This document shows, piece after piece, positions 26,768-34,824 of a stretch of 64,000 nt of DNA. The translations under genes were made by a program, and so were the position numbers. Numbering within the stretch: the stretch's first letter is position 1; every line of letters begins with the position of its first letter. Source of the stretch: Actinomadura sp. KC216 (GTDB lineage: Bacteria > Actinomycetota > Actinomycetes > Streptosporangiales > Streptosporangiaceae); assembly GCF_004348535.1 (NCBI RefSeq), contig NZ_SMJX01000008.1, forward strand, positions 1 to 64,000. Direction: 5' to 3'. Under the pieces are notes generated by a model, which saw nothing but the letters and a program-made list of their open reading frames with translations, searched no databases and had not been told where the DNA came from.

Positions 26768-27856
26768 CTAATTGCCGCTATCGGAATGACGGTTCTCGCT
26801 ATTGGCGTGCGTCATTGCTTCGCGGACCTCCTGGGCCGAAGCACGACCCTCGACCTTGCTATAGGGGATCGTGTCCGTGCTGACCTTCTTGTCCTGTGGG
26901 AACTGCCGACGGGCATCGGCTACGGTGTAGATCCCGCGAGTGACTCCGCCGATCATCCACGGCACCGTGACCGACTTGTTGTTGACCCGCATGACCTCGA
27001 ACCAAGTCCCATGCCGTTTCACGAAATCACCCACGCTGAAATCGTCCTTGCTCCAGACCTTCTGCCCCGCCTTCTGCCTGTCGGTGACAACGTCTCGCCA
27101 GTAGCCCAGCTCCCCGTCGAGATGGATGAGGTCGGCGGTCCACCGGCCCGCATCGGCCGGGGCAGGGGCGACCTTGCGGTAGATCTCGCCGCCGCGGCGC
27201 ATAAGCGCGGGCCCGCCGTCGTCGTGGACCCACCGGTACTCGCCCTCCAGCAGCCGCACCAGTCGCCGGCGCTGCTGCTCCAGCCGCTCGATCCGGCGCA
27301 GCACGGTCGCCAAAGCCTCCCGATGGCGCTGGTGGGCTTGGGCGGCCCGGCGTCGGCCCGCCCAATACCGGACCTCGTCCTGTTCAGCCATGGAGGCGTC
27401 GTGGGCGCTCATCATCCGGCGGTGCGCGGCGCGCGCCGAGTTTGAGATGAGCGGTTGCCCCAAGGGCCAACTGTCGGCGGATTGGCGGTAGCGCGCGTAC
27501 GCCGCCTCAGAACGCGCTGCCGCCTTACCCGCGTAGTCGCCGTAGCGGTCTGCACGCTGGTCGGCGCGTTGGACGCGCTCAGCTTCCTGCTCGGCGAAGC
27601 CAGTCGCGGGCAGCGTCGTGTCATCGATGTCGACCTGGACGTCGTGCCCCGCCGCCCGCAATGCCCGCGCGGCTTGCTCGATCTCATATCGCTTGGCCGC
27701 CTTGAACCGGCTACGCTGCAACCCGATCGTGCCGATCGAGCGCATCCACCGCCATCCACACCGCAAGTCGCGCAGTACCTCATAAACACCATCGCCCTTT
27801 TCAGATCCCTCGATCAAAGTGCCGTCGTCACGGGTATGCCTGATTACAATTGGCAT
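26768..27856 (-). CDS. DUF3560-domain protein
   Basis: 362 residues, ATG 27856 with GGAGGGA upstream. The DUF3560 core is recognisable: alternating Ala/Arg helix, then SWPLGQPLISNSARAAHRRM (family: iPfGQPIlvGHHSe). A coiled coil (LRRIERLEQQRRRLVRLLEG) and a beta-rich C-terminal domain (VGDFVKRHGTWFEVMRVNNK) follow. DUF3560 proteins are carried on plasmids and integrative elements; function unknown. Confidence 0.8.
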   Translation of the reverse strand: MPIVIRHTRDDGTLIEGSEKGDGVYEVLRDLRCGWRWMRSIGTIGLQRSRFKAAKRYEIEQAARALRAAGHDVQVDIDDTTLPATGFAEQEAERVQRADQRADRYGDYAGKAAARSEAAYARYRQSADSWPLGQPLISNSARAAHRRMMSAHDASMAEQDEVRYWAGRRRAAQAHQRHREALATVLRRIERLEQQRRRLVRLLEGEYRWVHDDGGPALMRRGGEIYRKVAPAPADAGRWTADLIHLDGELGYWRDVVTDRQKAGQKVWSKDDFSVGDFVKRHGTWFEVMRVNNKSVTVPWMIGGVTRGIYTVADARRQFPQDKKVSTDTIPYSKVEGRASAQEVREAMTHANSENRHSDSGN

Positions 27857-28093
27857 ACCAATCCCTCCAAAGTCCAAAGAGTCGAAGCTGGGCATTTCCT
27901 GGGCAGGTGAAGAAACTTCTTCAATCTCCGTATATCTGGCGCCAGCGTATAGATCCGGAAACTACCCAGACCCGCTCCACTCCCTGGAGTGGCCGTGGAC
28001 CTTCTTGGCTGATTCTGGAGCCGGGCTGGTTCGCGGAGGATGTTAGGAGTCCAACAAAGTCTCTCCCGTGCCTCATTCGGAATTTCGATTCAC

Positions 28094-28576
28094 TTACTCA
28101 TCCAAGGAAGCCTGATTGTTGGGCTTCGGTGGGAAGCCGCGCTCGAAGTTAAGGCTGAGGACCTCCTCGCCCAAAGTGATGACAAACCAGTGATAGCCGC
28201 GCTCGGCCGCTACACGCAGATCATCTAGCAGACCTGATTCGACCAGCTCCAGGTACTCGGCGAAGTCGTCGCCGGGCAGCCCGGTGCGGTTCCACCGGCT
28301 CCACCAGTCTCCGCATCGGGGATCGAAACCACTGGCATAACAGAGCGGTACGCGGCCCTCAGTGTCCCTCGGTGCGTTCTTGTCAGTCGACATTAAGTAG
28401 ACGCCGTCGTCGCGGACCAGGATCAGGCAAGGTCCGGCATCGACCTCGAAACCAGGGTGACTCAGGGCTGGACCGGGTTCCCAGCGTGTGGTGTGCTCAT
28501 TGGCCGCAGCGGCATCTTCAGCCAGCCGCAAGACCGCGGCCAAGTCGAAGCGCAATTCGACCGATGGTCTGGGCAT
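28094..28576 (-). CDS. DUF3085-like protein
   Basis: 160 residues. The pattern LRFDLAAVLRLAEDAA, then CLILVRDDGVYLMST, matches DUF3085 (Fd...vL.La ... LwLVgDdGVYLMSNG). The C-terminal part is acidic and helical. DUF3085 proteins travel with plasmids and phage-like elements; no function is known. Confidence 0.7.
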   Translation of the reverse strand: MPRPSVELRFDLAAVLRLAEDAAAANEHTTRWEPGPALSHPGFEVDAGPCLILVRDDGVYLMSTDKNAPRDTEGRVPLCYASGFDPRCGDWWSRWNRTGLPGDDFAEYLELVESGLLDDLRVAAERGYHWFVITLGEEVLSLNFERGFPPKPNNQASLDE

Positions 28577-28752
28577 GCCAATGCACTCCTTTCATCCTGG
28601 GAGTGACGCTTTCATCGTCGCCGTGAGACGCGAGATGGTGCGTGAACTGATTAGCGATCAACCGTTAATGCAGGGTAGGCGGAAGTGGAGCCCTATTCGT
28701 TGGCGCGGCTACGAAATCAGAGATCAGGGGGTGAGCTGGGCGCACTGGCTTG

Positions 28753-29109
28753 CTACTCGCTGCCACGCAGTCGCGCGTCCCAGCAGCACTCGCCGCCAAC
28801 CCAACCGCCGTCATGCAGGTGAGCAGTCGCCTTGTCGGCGAGTTCGCCACAGAACTTGCAGCGGACCGTCTCGGGGTACAGCGAGCAGCTCGATGCATGG
28901 TCGACGCTGAGCATTCCCGGGTTGGCGTCATTGATCCACTCGCTACATTCGTCACAGAGGGTGGCGTTGCTAGGGCTAGGATCGAACCCTTTCGCTTGAG
29001 CCTCGGTCAAGACATTTGGAGCTGAGGCGGGCACCCGGTAAGAAGTGGCGGTTGGCTGGCCCGCTTCTCCTTCGTGTTCAAAGTGAACCAGCCGGTTCCT
29101 TTCGTGCAT
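28753..29109 (-). CDS. Small zinc-ribbon protein
   Basis: 118 residues with CDECSEW, CKFCGELAD and GGECCWDARL: two or more cysteine pairs plus His residues (HLHDGGW) that could hold zinc. It probably binds DNA, RNA or protein; no family recognised. Confidence 0.65.
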   Translation of the reverse strand: MHERNRLVHFEHEGEAGQPTATSYRVPASAPNVLTEAQAKGFDPSPSNATLCDECSEWINDANPGMLSVDHASSCSLYPETVRCKFCGELADKATAHLHDGGWVGGECCWDARLRGSE

Positions 29110-29331
29110 CGTCCTCGCTTCTCACTAAAATTCTGGCGATATGCTCTTGACTGCGAACCCAGTGATCGACTGCTGGTTTTCATCGCGGCGTCATCGACGG
29201 CACAGCCATCTCTGGAAGTGTGAATGGCGGTGTCTGATGGGCCGCACTATTTGCAACCGAAGGCTGGGCGCCCCGGCGGCTCGCTTGCTTGCCCCCGGGC
29301 AGTGCTTGGAAAACGATGAGCAGAAGAGCGT

Positions 29332-29982
29332 TTACGGCCTCTGAGTCGATCGCGACGGAGCCGACGGTGGGTATTCGTAGACGAACACGGTTTTTATCCC
29401 ATCGGCCATCGTGTTCGCTCTGGAAGGGTTACTCCAAGTGCCCCCGCCAGCCCAAGGCTTGCACACTCCGGCTTTGCGCCATCCGTCAAATCGGTAGAGG
29501 TTCCCGGTCTTGCCGGGCAATGCGTAACTGACCGCGGCCCGGACGGGCCAGTAGTCCCAGCGGGGCGCCAGGTAGTCACGCCAGAGCCGGAGCATGACTC
29601 GCATGATTCCCGGATGCTGCGGGTGGCGCGCGATCCGGGCGAGGTCGACGACCTCGCGGCGCGCGAAACCAGCGGCACGCGCGCCGACCGTCGAGCCGGA
29701 CACCGCGACGGCGACTGCCTGGCCGTCGATCGCCAGACCCCACGCCTGATAGCCGAAGGGGCGGGTGAACGGGCCGAGTGGGTGACTGAAGGCCGCGAGG
29801 AGCTCGTTGGCCTGCTGCTTGGTGACCGGTGCGAAGAACAAAGGATCGCTTTGACCACGGTCACAGCCCGCCGGCCATAGCGTGCCTGGCAACGTGAGCT
29901 GTTGCTGCTCGCCAACGACGTGAATTGGGCTGGCGCTGTCCGTGCTGGCCGGATCGTGGTCCGATCGGTCTCGGTTGTCCAT
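29332..29982 (-). CDS. Mom-like GNAT-fold protein
   Basis: 216 residues, ATG 29982 with AGGGGGA upstream. The centre (YQAWGLAIDGQAVAVAVSG, then VDLARIARHPQHPGIM, then VRAAVSYALPGKTGNLYRFD, then GWRK) follows the layout of the phage Mu Mom/XF1762 N-acyltransferase-like group: substrate-independent strand, LaRia.hP block, sYa....G.lYr..GW. Mom modifies adenine in DNA and protects it from restriction. The assignment is by pattern only; a general acetyltransferase is the alternative. Confidence 0.6.
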   Translation of the reverse strand: MDNRDRSDHDPASTDSASPIHVVGEQQQLTLPGTLWPAGCDRGQSDPLFFAPVTKQQANELLAAFSHPLGPFTRPFGYQAWGLAIDGQAVAVAVSGSTVGARAAGFARREVVDLARIARHPQHPGIMRVMLRLWRDYLAPRWDYWPVRAAVSYALPGKTGNLYRFDGWRKAGVCKPWAGGGTWSNPSRANTMADGIKTVFVYEYPPSAPSRSTQRP

Positions 29983-30108
29983 GAAGCTTCCCCCTGTTGT
30001 AGTCGGAACGGGGGGATCTTGCATGCATGGAATTGGTGAAGCTACATGCTGCTAACTTGAGGGAATGCGCGAATTGTTCACCCAGGTGTCAACCGGGTTC
30101 GGCCATGG

Positions 30109-30265
30109 TTACGGCGGCGGTGCCTCAGATGGGTCGGTGTCGTCGAAGATGACCTCGTCCCCGCACATCACGCGCAGCGGTACCGTCTGGTCGGGCCGTA
30201 GGAGGGCGGCGTCAGTGGTGTCGAGGCGATGAGGGGTAGTTTCGCTTGCGAGGATTAGCTGGTAT
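30109..30265 (-). CDS. Possible small ORF without a clear start
   Basis: The minus frame ending at 30109 reads RLDTTDAALLRPDQTVPLRV, then GDEVIFDDTDP, which looks like real protein. The frame overlaps the end of the 30712 gene and has no ATG/GTG/TTG with a ribosome site, so a lost base upstream or an unusual start is possible. Confidence 0.35.
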
Positions 30266-30712
30266 TCACCAAGTGGTCTCTTCTGGTGGTGATGTGGGGA
30301 GGTCGTAGCCGAGTTCGTTCAGTCGGTCGATCGCGCCGACCAGTAGGCATGTTTGTGGCGTGGCGTAAATCCAGTGCCAAGCGAATGGGCAGCGACACGA
30401 TGTCGGTTCCACAGTCGCGTCGCGGTGGCAGCGATCCGTGCACTGCGAGGGCGTTCCCAGGTGGCAGGGGAATTCAGGGCAATCGATGACCACCACGTCG
30501 GCGTTTTGTGCGTGGGCGTCCCACCAGTTCGGCTGATTCGGGATCGTTCCGTCGAAGGCCACCAATCCCTGCTCCGACTGGGCAAACCAGAGGTGATACA
30601 GCCATGCCGCTGCTTTTGCCTCGGGAAGGCTTCCGGCGTTCAGTACGTAGGTGTAGGGCTTCTCCCCGTCGTGCCGCTCTGAACCGGACACGTTGATGGT
30701 GTATGGCTGCAT
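30266..30712 (-). CDS. Hypothetical protein
   Basis: 148 residues, ATG 30712 with AAGGAG upstream. The N-terminal part (VLNAGSLPEAKAAAWLYHLW) is helical; a middle Cys/His stretch (CPEFPCHLGTPSQCTDRCHR) may bind metal. No family recognised. Confidence 0.6.
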   Translation of the reverse strand: MQPYTINVSGSERHDGEKPYTYVLNAGSLPEAKAAAWLYHLWFAQSEQGLVAFDGTIPNQPNWWDAHAQNADVVVIDCPEFPCHLGTPSQCTDRCHRDATVEPTSCRCPFAWHWIYATPQTCLLVGAIDRLNELGYDLPTSPPEETTW

Positions 30713-30916
30713 CGGCGGTTCTCCTTGCCCTCTAAGATTCATCTCGCTTTCGCATAGCCGGGCCTGGAATATAAGGAGTTGCGTGACCACGACGGCGGCG
30801 CAACGTAGGGTACGGCGGGTCGCCCGAAACGTGGCCCTTACTCGGGCCCGGGCATCGGGGCCGTCAGGGACGCGCTGTCGGTTGGCGTCACGCCCTCGCT
30901 TGCGCGGTGGTGGGTT

Positions 30917-31192
30917 TCACAGTTCCGGTGTGTCTCCCGGCGCGGGGCGTGCGCCTTGCCAGGTGCCGTTGGGCAGCAGTTCGTCCAGGAACGCGCTCAG
31001 GCTCTTGTGCAGGACCGTGGTGAGGTTGTTGTGGCTGTGCTCATCGCAGATGATCTCAGCTGCTTCGTCGCCGACTCCGTAGACCGACCAGGTTCCGTCG
31101 GCGTGCAGACTGAGCCACAAGGGCGCCCATGCCTCGATCGCGCCCGCACAACCCGGGTGACGGCAGCCGACCCGATCGGGCTCTCGCGGCAT
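30917..31192 (-). CDS. Small hypothetical protein
   Basis: 91 residues with GCRHPGCAGAIEAW at the N-terminus (Cys-His pair) and an acidic DEAAEIICDEHSH segment. The ATG follows the stop of the 31598 gene by one base (TGACATG), so the two are likely coupled. Confidence 0.6.
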   Translation of the reverse strand: MPREPDRVGCRHPGCAGAIEAWAPLWLSLHADGTWSVYGVGDEAAEIICDEHSHNNLTTVLHKSLSAFLDELLPNGTWQGARPAPGDTPEL

Positions 31193-31193
31193 G

Positions 31194-31598
31194 TCAGGTC
31201 ACCTCGATCCTGCCGGTGAAGACATCGTCCAATTCCAGGCTCAAGCTGGGAACGCAGCGTTCCGCCAGTGCGATCTGGATCATTGCGTCGGTGAACCGCT
31301 CGGCCTCGGTGCGGGAGATCCATTGCCGGCCCTCGTCGTCGTACCCGGCGGCAACCCATGCCTCGATCAGCAGATGCCGCGCGGTGTCGGCCTTGGACCG
31401 AGCGGTGCGGGCCTCGTCCTCCAGCTGCTTTCGCCTATAGGCCATCGGCCGTTGCTGGTGGTTGGTTTCCGTTTTGTGCAGCATGGTTGCCGAACGGGCC
31501 GCGTCGTCCTCGCGCTCGCCCGCCAGCCGGGCGAGTGTCTTGAGCATTTCCCGGACTGCCCGCGGCGAGTCCTCGGTGATGTGACTCTTATGGATCAT
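31194..31598 (-). CDS. Hypothetical protein, coupled to the gene ending at 30917
   Basis: 134 residues, ATG 31598 with GGGAGGAG upstream. Strongly helical and charged (AVREMLKTLARLAGERED, KQLEDEARTARSKADTARHL), likely a coiled coil. No family recognised. Confidence 0.65.
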   Translation of the reverse strand: MIHKSHITEDSPRAVREMLKTLARLAGEREDDAARSATMLHKTETNHQQRPMAYRRKQLEDEARTARSKADTARHLLIEAWVAAGYDDEGRQWISRTEAERFTDAMIQIALAERCVPSLSLELDDVFTGRIEVT

Positions 31599-31709
31599 CG
31601 ACACTCCTCCCAGTATCTCGGGTGCAGGAGCGGGCATCCCGGGGCACTAAACCGCTAGGCCGGAGCCCCATGAGGCTCGCCTTCGTGAAAATTCGTGCGC
31701 CGCCCTGCC

Positions 31710-32159
31710 TCATTGTTCGTCGGCCTGGAATCCGGGGTGGATTTCCTGGCATTCAACGCATTCGGGATCGCCCGCGTGTGCTGGGTTGACGAAATGCCCG
31801 GTGTCGGCGTGATGCTGGTCCCGACGCATGCACACCAGGTCGTGGTGGGTCAGCCCGGTGCGGGTGCCGTCGCGCAGGGACGCGCGCAGCACCTCAACGA
31901 GCTTGGGGACGCTGCGGTCTGGCACATTGCAGACCGGCCCTGCGTAGTCGCCGTCGGGGTCGATCAGTTCAACGCCCCAGCCGTGGTTGCTGTCGCCCAG
32001 CGGTCCGTGCATGTCCCCGACCGACAGAACGCCCATCCCTTCGATCGGGACGTAGATGGAGAAGCAGCCGCCACCGGTGTGCTCGACGTAGGCAGTTCCG
32101 AACGCCTTGCGCAGTGCCGCCACGGCCTCGTCCACGCCCGGCCATTGCTCGTGGCTCAT
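31710..32159 (-). CDS. Hypothetical protein
   Basis: 149 residues; the ATG overlaps the stop of the upstream gene (ATGA). It has a beta-rich centre (GGGCFSIYVPIEGMGVLSVG) and a C-terminal CVECQEIHPGF. Probably co-translated with the 32478 gene. Function unknown. Confidence 0.65.
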   Translation of the reverse strand: MSHEQWPGVDEAVAALRKAFGTAYVEHTGGGCFSIYVPIEGMGVLSVGDMHGPLGDSNHGWGVELIDPDGDYAGPVCNVPDRSVPKLVEVLRASLRDGTRTGLTHHDLVCMRRDQHHADTGHFVNPAHAGDPECVECQEIHPGFQADEQ

Positions 32160-32478
32160 GGCGGGTCCAGCGTGTCCAGGGGCCGCCAGTGCCGGTACCG
32201 GACCACCGTCCCGGGCGTCGGCTTGGCCCAGTGGTCATCGGTGCCGCGCAGCTCGGGGTTGAGGACGTGGAACCAGTCCCGATGTATTCGGCGACCGGTT
32301 CACCGCAGCCGCACACCGCGACGGCGGTCTGCCCGGCGGTGACATGGTCCAGGTGAGCGCCCGCCAGACGCACTGCCGCACGGCAGCGCCAACCGGCCAA
32401 GCGTTCGCCATCCCAGACCATCCGTAGCAACGGACTCAAGGTCGCTCGGAGACTCGTTCGCAACGTCGACAGAAACAT
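32156..32478 (-). pseudogene. Small hypothetical protein, frame broken by one indel
   Basis: ATG 32478 with GGAGG upstream. The literal frame continues past 32160 with low-complexity residues. Adding one G in the G-run near 32284 gives DWFHVLNPELRGTDDHWAKP, then RYRHWRPLDTLDPP and a TGA at 32156 that overlaps the next ATG. The exact coupling makes the corrected reading very likely. Function unknown. Confidence 0.6.
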
Positions 32479-32666
32479 GGTTGATCGCCTCCAGCGGGGC
32501 AACGATGTCGTTCAGGCGGTCAGGAGGAGCCACGCCGGAAACCACTCGATTCACGGAGCGATACCGGGTGGCTGAAGTGCGTGCCCCGGCGCCCGGCTTT
32601 AAGCTCTTCGCTTGGCTATGAACCGCCTTGGTGGCCGAGCCGTCGAGCCGCGAGCTCTTGCGGCAT

Positions 32667-32894
32667 TCACCGGACGCGCACCAGCGTGGATGCGTCGAAG
32701 ATGGCGGGTGAGGCTCCATCATCGGAGACGTGGTAGAGGTAGATCTCGTCGCCGTGTTGGACAGGATCTTCCAGCAGTTCTTGCCAAGCGCCGGGACCAT
32801 CCATGTACCAGGGCGCGTAGCTGTCGCCAGCCGTCAAATCAGAAACGAAAGCGCTAGGCTGGTCGTCGTTTTCCCCAAGCGTGATCGTCCGCAC
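32667..32894 (-). CDS. Small hypothetical protein
   Basis: 75 residues, GTG 32894 with a near-perfect AAAGGAGGTCACT site. Acidic, with LTAGDSYAPWYMDG and DEIYLYHVSDDGAS. The strong ribosome site suggests abundant synthesis. No family recognised. Confidence 0.7.
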   Translation of the reverse strand: MRTITLGENDDQPSAFVSDLTAGDSYAPWYMDGPGAWQELLEDPVQHGDEIYLYHVSDDGASPAIFDASTLVRVR

Positions 32895-32935
32895 AGTGAC
32901 CTCCTTTCACATATCACAGGAGCCGGATTTGGCGG

Positions 32936-33604
32936 TTAAGCAGTGAGAGCGTATTTGATGCGCCCGCCCGCCCATTCGGCGATGTTCGAGGGGACGGCAT
33001 TGCCAGTGAGTAGCCCACCTGGTGTGGCACCGTGGGGGACTTTGTCCCGGTCGGCCTTGGGAAACCGGGTGACGAATTTCCAGCTGTCAGGGAACCGTTG
33101 GGCGGAGGCTTTTTCGTGGGTGGTGAACATTCGCACCCGGCAGCCGTCGATGGTCCGGTCGCCACCTGGCTGGACCAGCATGTGGTGGGTGCCCGCGGCG
33201 GTGATCGTGGCGACCGGGCCGTCCAGCGATTCCGACAGTTTGTGCCGCCGCAGGATCGCCACGAAGGGGCGGCCGTCCCAGCGGGTCAGGCCGTGCCGGA
33301 TCCGGGCTCGGGTGGCGGGAGCATACGGTCCGCGCCGGTGCCCGTCGGCGACCAGCCGCATCGGCAGCGACCAGTCGATTCTCGGGGCCATCGTGGTCGT
33401 GGCCGGTTCGACCCGGCCATGCCCGGCCGGGCAGAGGTAGTAGTAAGCGCCGTGCCTGCCGGTGCCGGTGTCGTAGGCGCCGACCAGGTGGCCAGCGATC
33501 CTGGTCGCGGTCGGTTTCCAGCACCGCACGCCCTGCACACGCGGCACCTCGCTGCGGGGCGCACCTCCAGGTCGACTTCGATACCTCGCCTGGCCAGCAC
33601 GGTG
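32936..33604 (-). pseudogene. C-terminal part of a cytosine-C5 DNA methyltransferase
   Basis: It holds the target-recognition and final motifs: GVRCWKPTATRIAGH, IDWSLPMRLV, PFVAILRRHKLSESLDGPVA, TITAAGTHHMLV, RFPDSWKFV and the motif X block GNAVPSNIAEW. Just inside the element junction the frame reads VTVLARRGIEVDLEVRPAAR and joins the N-terminal part at 38879 in frame when the 33605-38878 element is removed. A further single-base shift near 33530 separates this from the rest of the fragment. It is inactive as it stands. Confidence 0.85.
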
Positions 33605-33623
33605 TTATCTGGACACTCTTGCC
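33605..33623 (+). repeat. Left inverted end of the recombinase element
   Basis: TTATCTGGACACTCTTGCC; 15 of 19 positions match the right end read on the opposite strand, with the outer ten identical. Confidence 0.75.
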
Positions 33624-33690
33624 TTGTGCGCTGTTCAGGAGCCGGTGACACCTCCCGGTCTTGCCCTGGTGGGTGTACTACGTTCCGCCC

Positions 33691-34824
33691 ATGCGTGTTG
33701 TGAAGGTTGTCGGTCCAGAGCCGGGTGAGCCGAATGTCGTCCTGGTGGACGAGGACGGCGCTGAGGTAGTCGAGGTGTCGGAGTTCCTTCGAACGTTGAC
33801 GGTGCGGCGGTACTCGCCGAACACCGTGCGCGCCTATGCCTACGACCTGCGCCGATTGATGCTGTTCCTCGACGAGCGCGGGCTGGTTCTTGGCGAGTTC
33901 ACACCAGCTCGGGCCGTGGACTTCCTCGCAACTTTGCGGCGAACGCCGTCCAGGCGTCGTGCTCAGCGGCTGGACTTGGCGGTCACGGTGGACGATGGCC
34001 GGCTGCTGTCGCCGCGGACCTGCAACCGCATCCTGGGCGCGGTCTCCTCGTTCTACGAGTATCTGATCACTATCGAACGTTACAGCGGACCGGATAACCC
34101 GATCACCCAGCGCACAGACCACGCAGCGGCGCGGGTGCCGGGCCGGTGGAAGCCGCCGCTCTTGACGTCGCGCAGCCAAAGGCCGGTCCGGCGGACGCTG
34201 CGGGTCAAGACCACCGACCCCTTGCCCCGGCCGATCGGGGACGAGACCTACCGCGCGCTGATCAAGGCGATGCGCACGCGGCGGGACCGGGCCATGCTCG
34301 AACTCATGCACGAGGGCGGCCTTCGCCCCGGCGAGGTGCTGGGCCTGCGGCTGGAGGACATCTCCTACGGTCGATGCCGCGTCACGATCCGCTGGCGCGA
34401 GGACCATCCACGCGGAGCGCGCCAGAAATCCCGCCGCGAACGCGTCGTGGACCTGTTGGAAGGCCGGGCCTTGCCCGCCCTCAACGACTACGTGCTGCGC
34501 GAACGCCCGCAGGATGCCGAGACCACCCTGATATTCCTAGTCGGCGGCCGCGGTCTTCGCCACTGCGAACCCCTCAGCTACGACGGTCTGGTCCGCATGT
34601 TCGCCCGGGCGGCCGAGCGTGCCGGAGTCAGAGACGCCTGGCTGACCCCCCACAGCCTCCGGCACACCCACGCCACCCGCATGTTCGAGGGCGGCATGCG
34701 TGAGCTGACCCTGATGACCCGGCTCGGACACGCCAGCCCCGACTCCACCAAGATCTACACACGAGTCGGGGCCCCGGAAGTCCTCGCCGATTACCAGCGG
34801 GCCGTCGAGGGAGAGAAAACGTGA
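33691..34824 (+). CDS. Tyrosine recombinase (short partner)
   Basis: 377 residues from ATG 33691 (MRVVKVVG). An N-terminal SAM-like core-binding domain (NTVRAYAYDLRRLMLFLDER) is followed by the catalytic domain with Arg in GLRPGEV, HSLRHTHATR, RLGHAS and the nucleophile Tyr in IYTRV. All catalytic residues are present. Its stop overlaps the GTG of the next gene (GTGA), so both recombinases are made together. They presumably carry out integration and excision of this element as a pair. Confidence 0.92.
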   Translation: MRVVKVVGPEPGEPNVVLVDEDGAEVVEVSEFLRTLTVRRYSPNTVRAYAYDLRRLMLFLDERGLVLGEFTPARAVDFLATLRRTPSRRRAQRLDLAVTVDDGRLLSPRTCNRILGAVSSFYEYLITIERYSGPDNPITQRTDHAAARVPGRWKPPLLTSRSQRPVRRTLRVKTTDPLPRPIGDETYRALIKAMRTRRDRAMLELMHEGGLRPGEVLGLRLEDISYGRCRVTIRWREDHPRGARQKSRRERVVDLLEGRALPALNDYVLRERPQDAETTLIFLVGGRGLRHCEPLSYDGLVRMFARAAERAGVRDAWLTPHSLRHTHATRMFEGGMRELTLMTRLGHASPDSTKIYTRVGAPEVLADYQRAVEGEKT

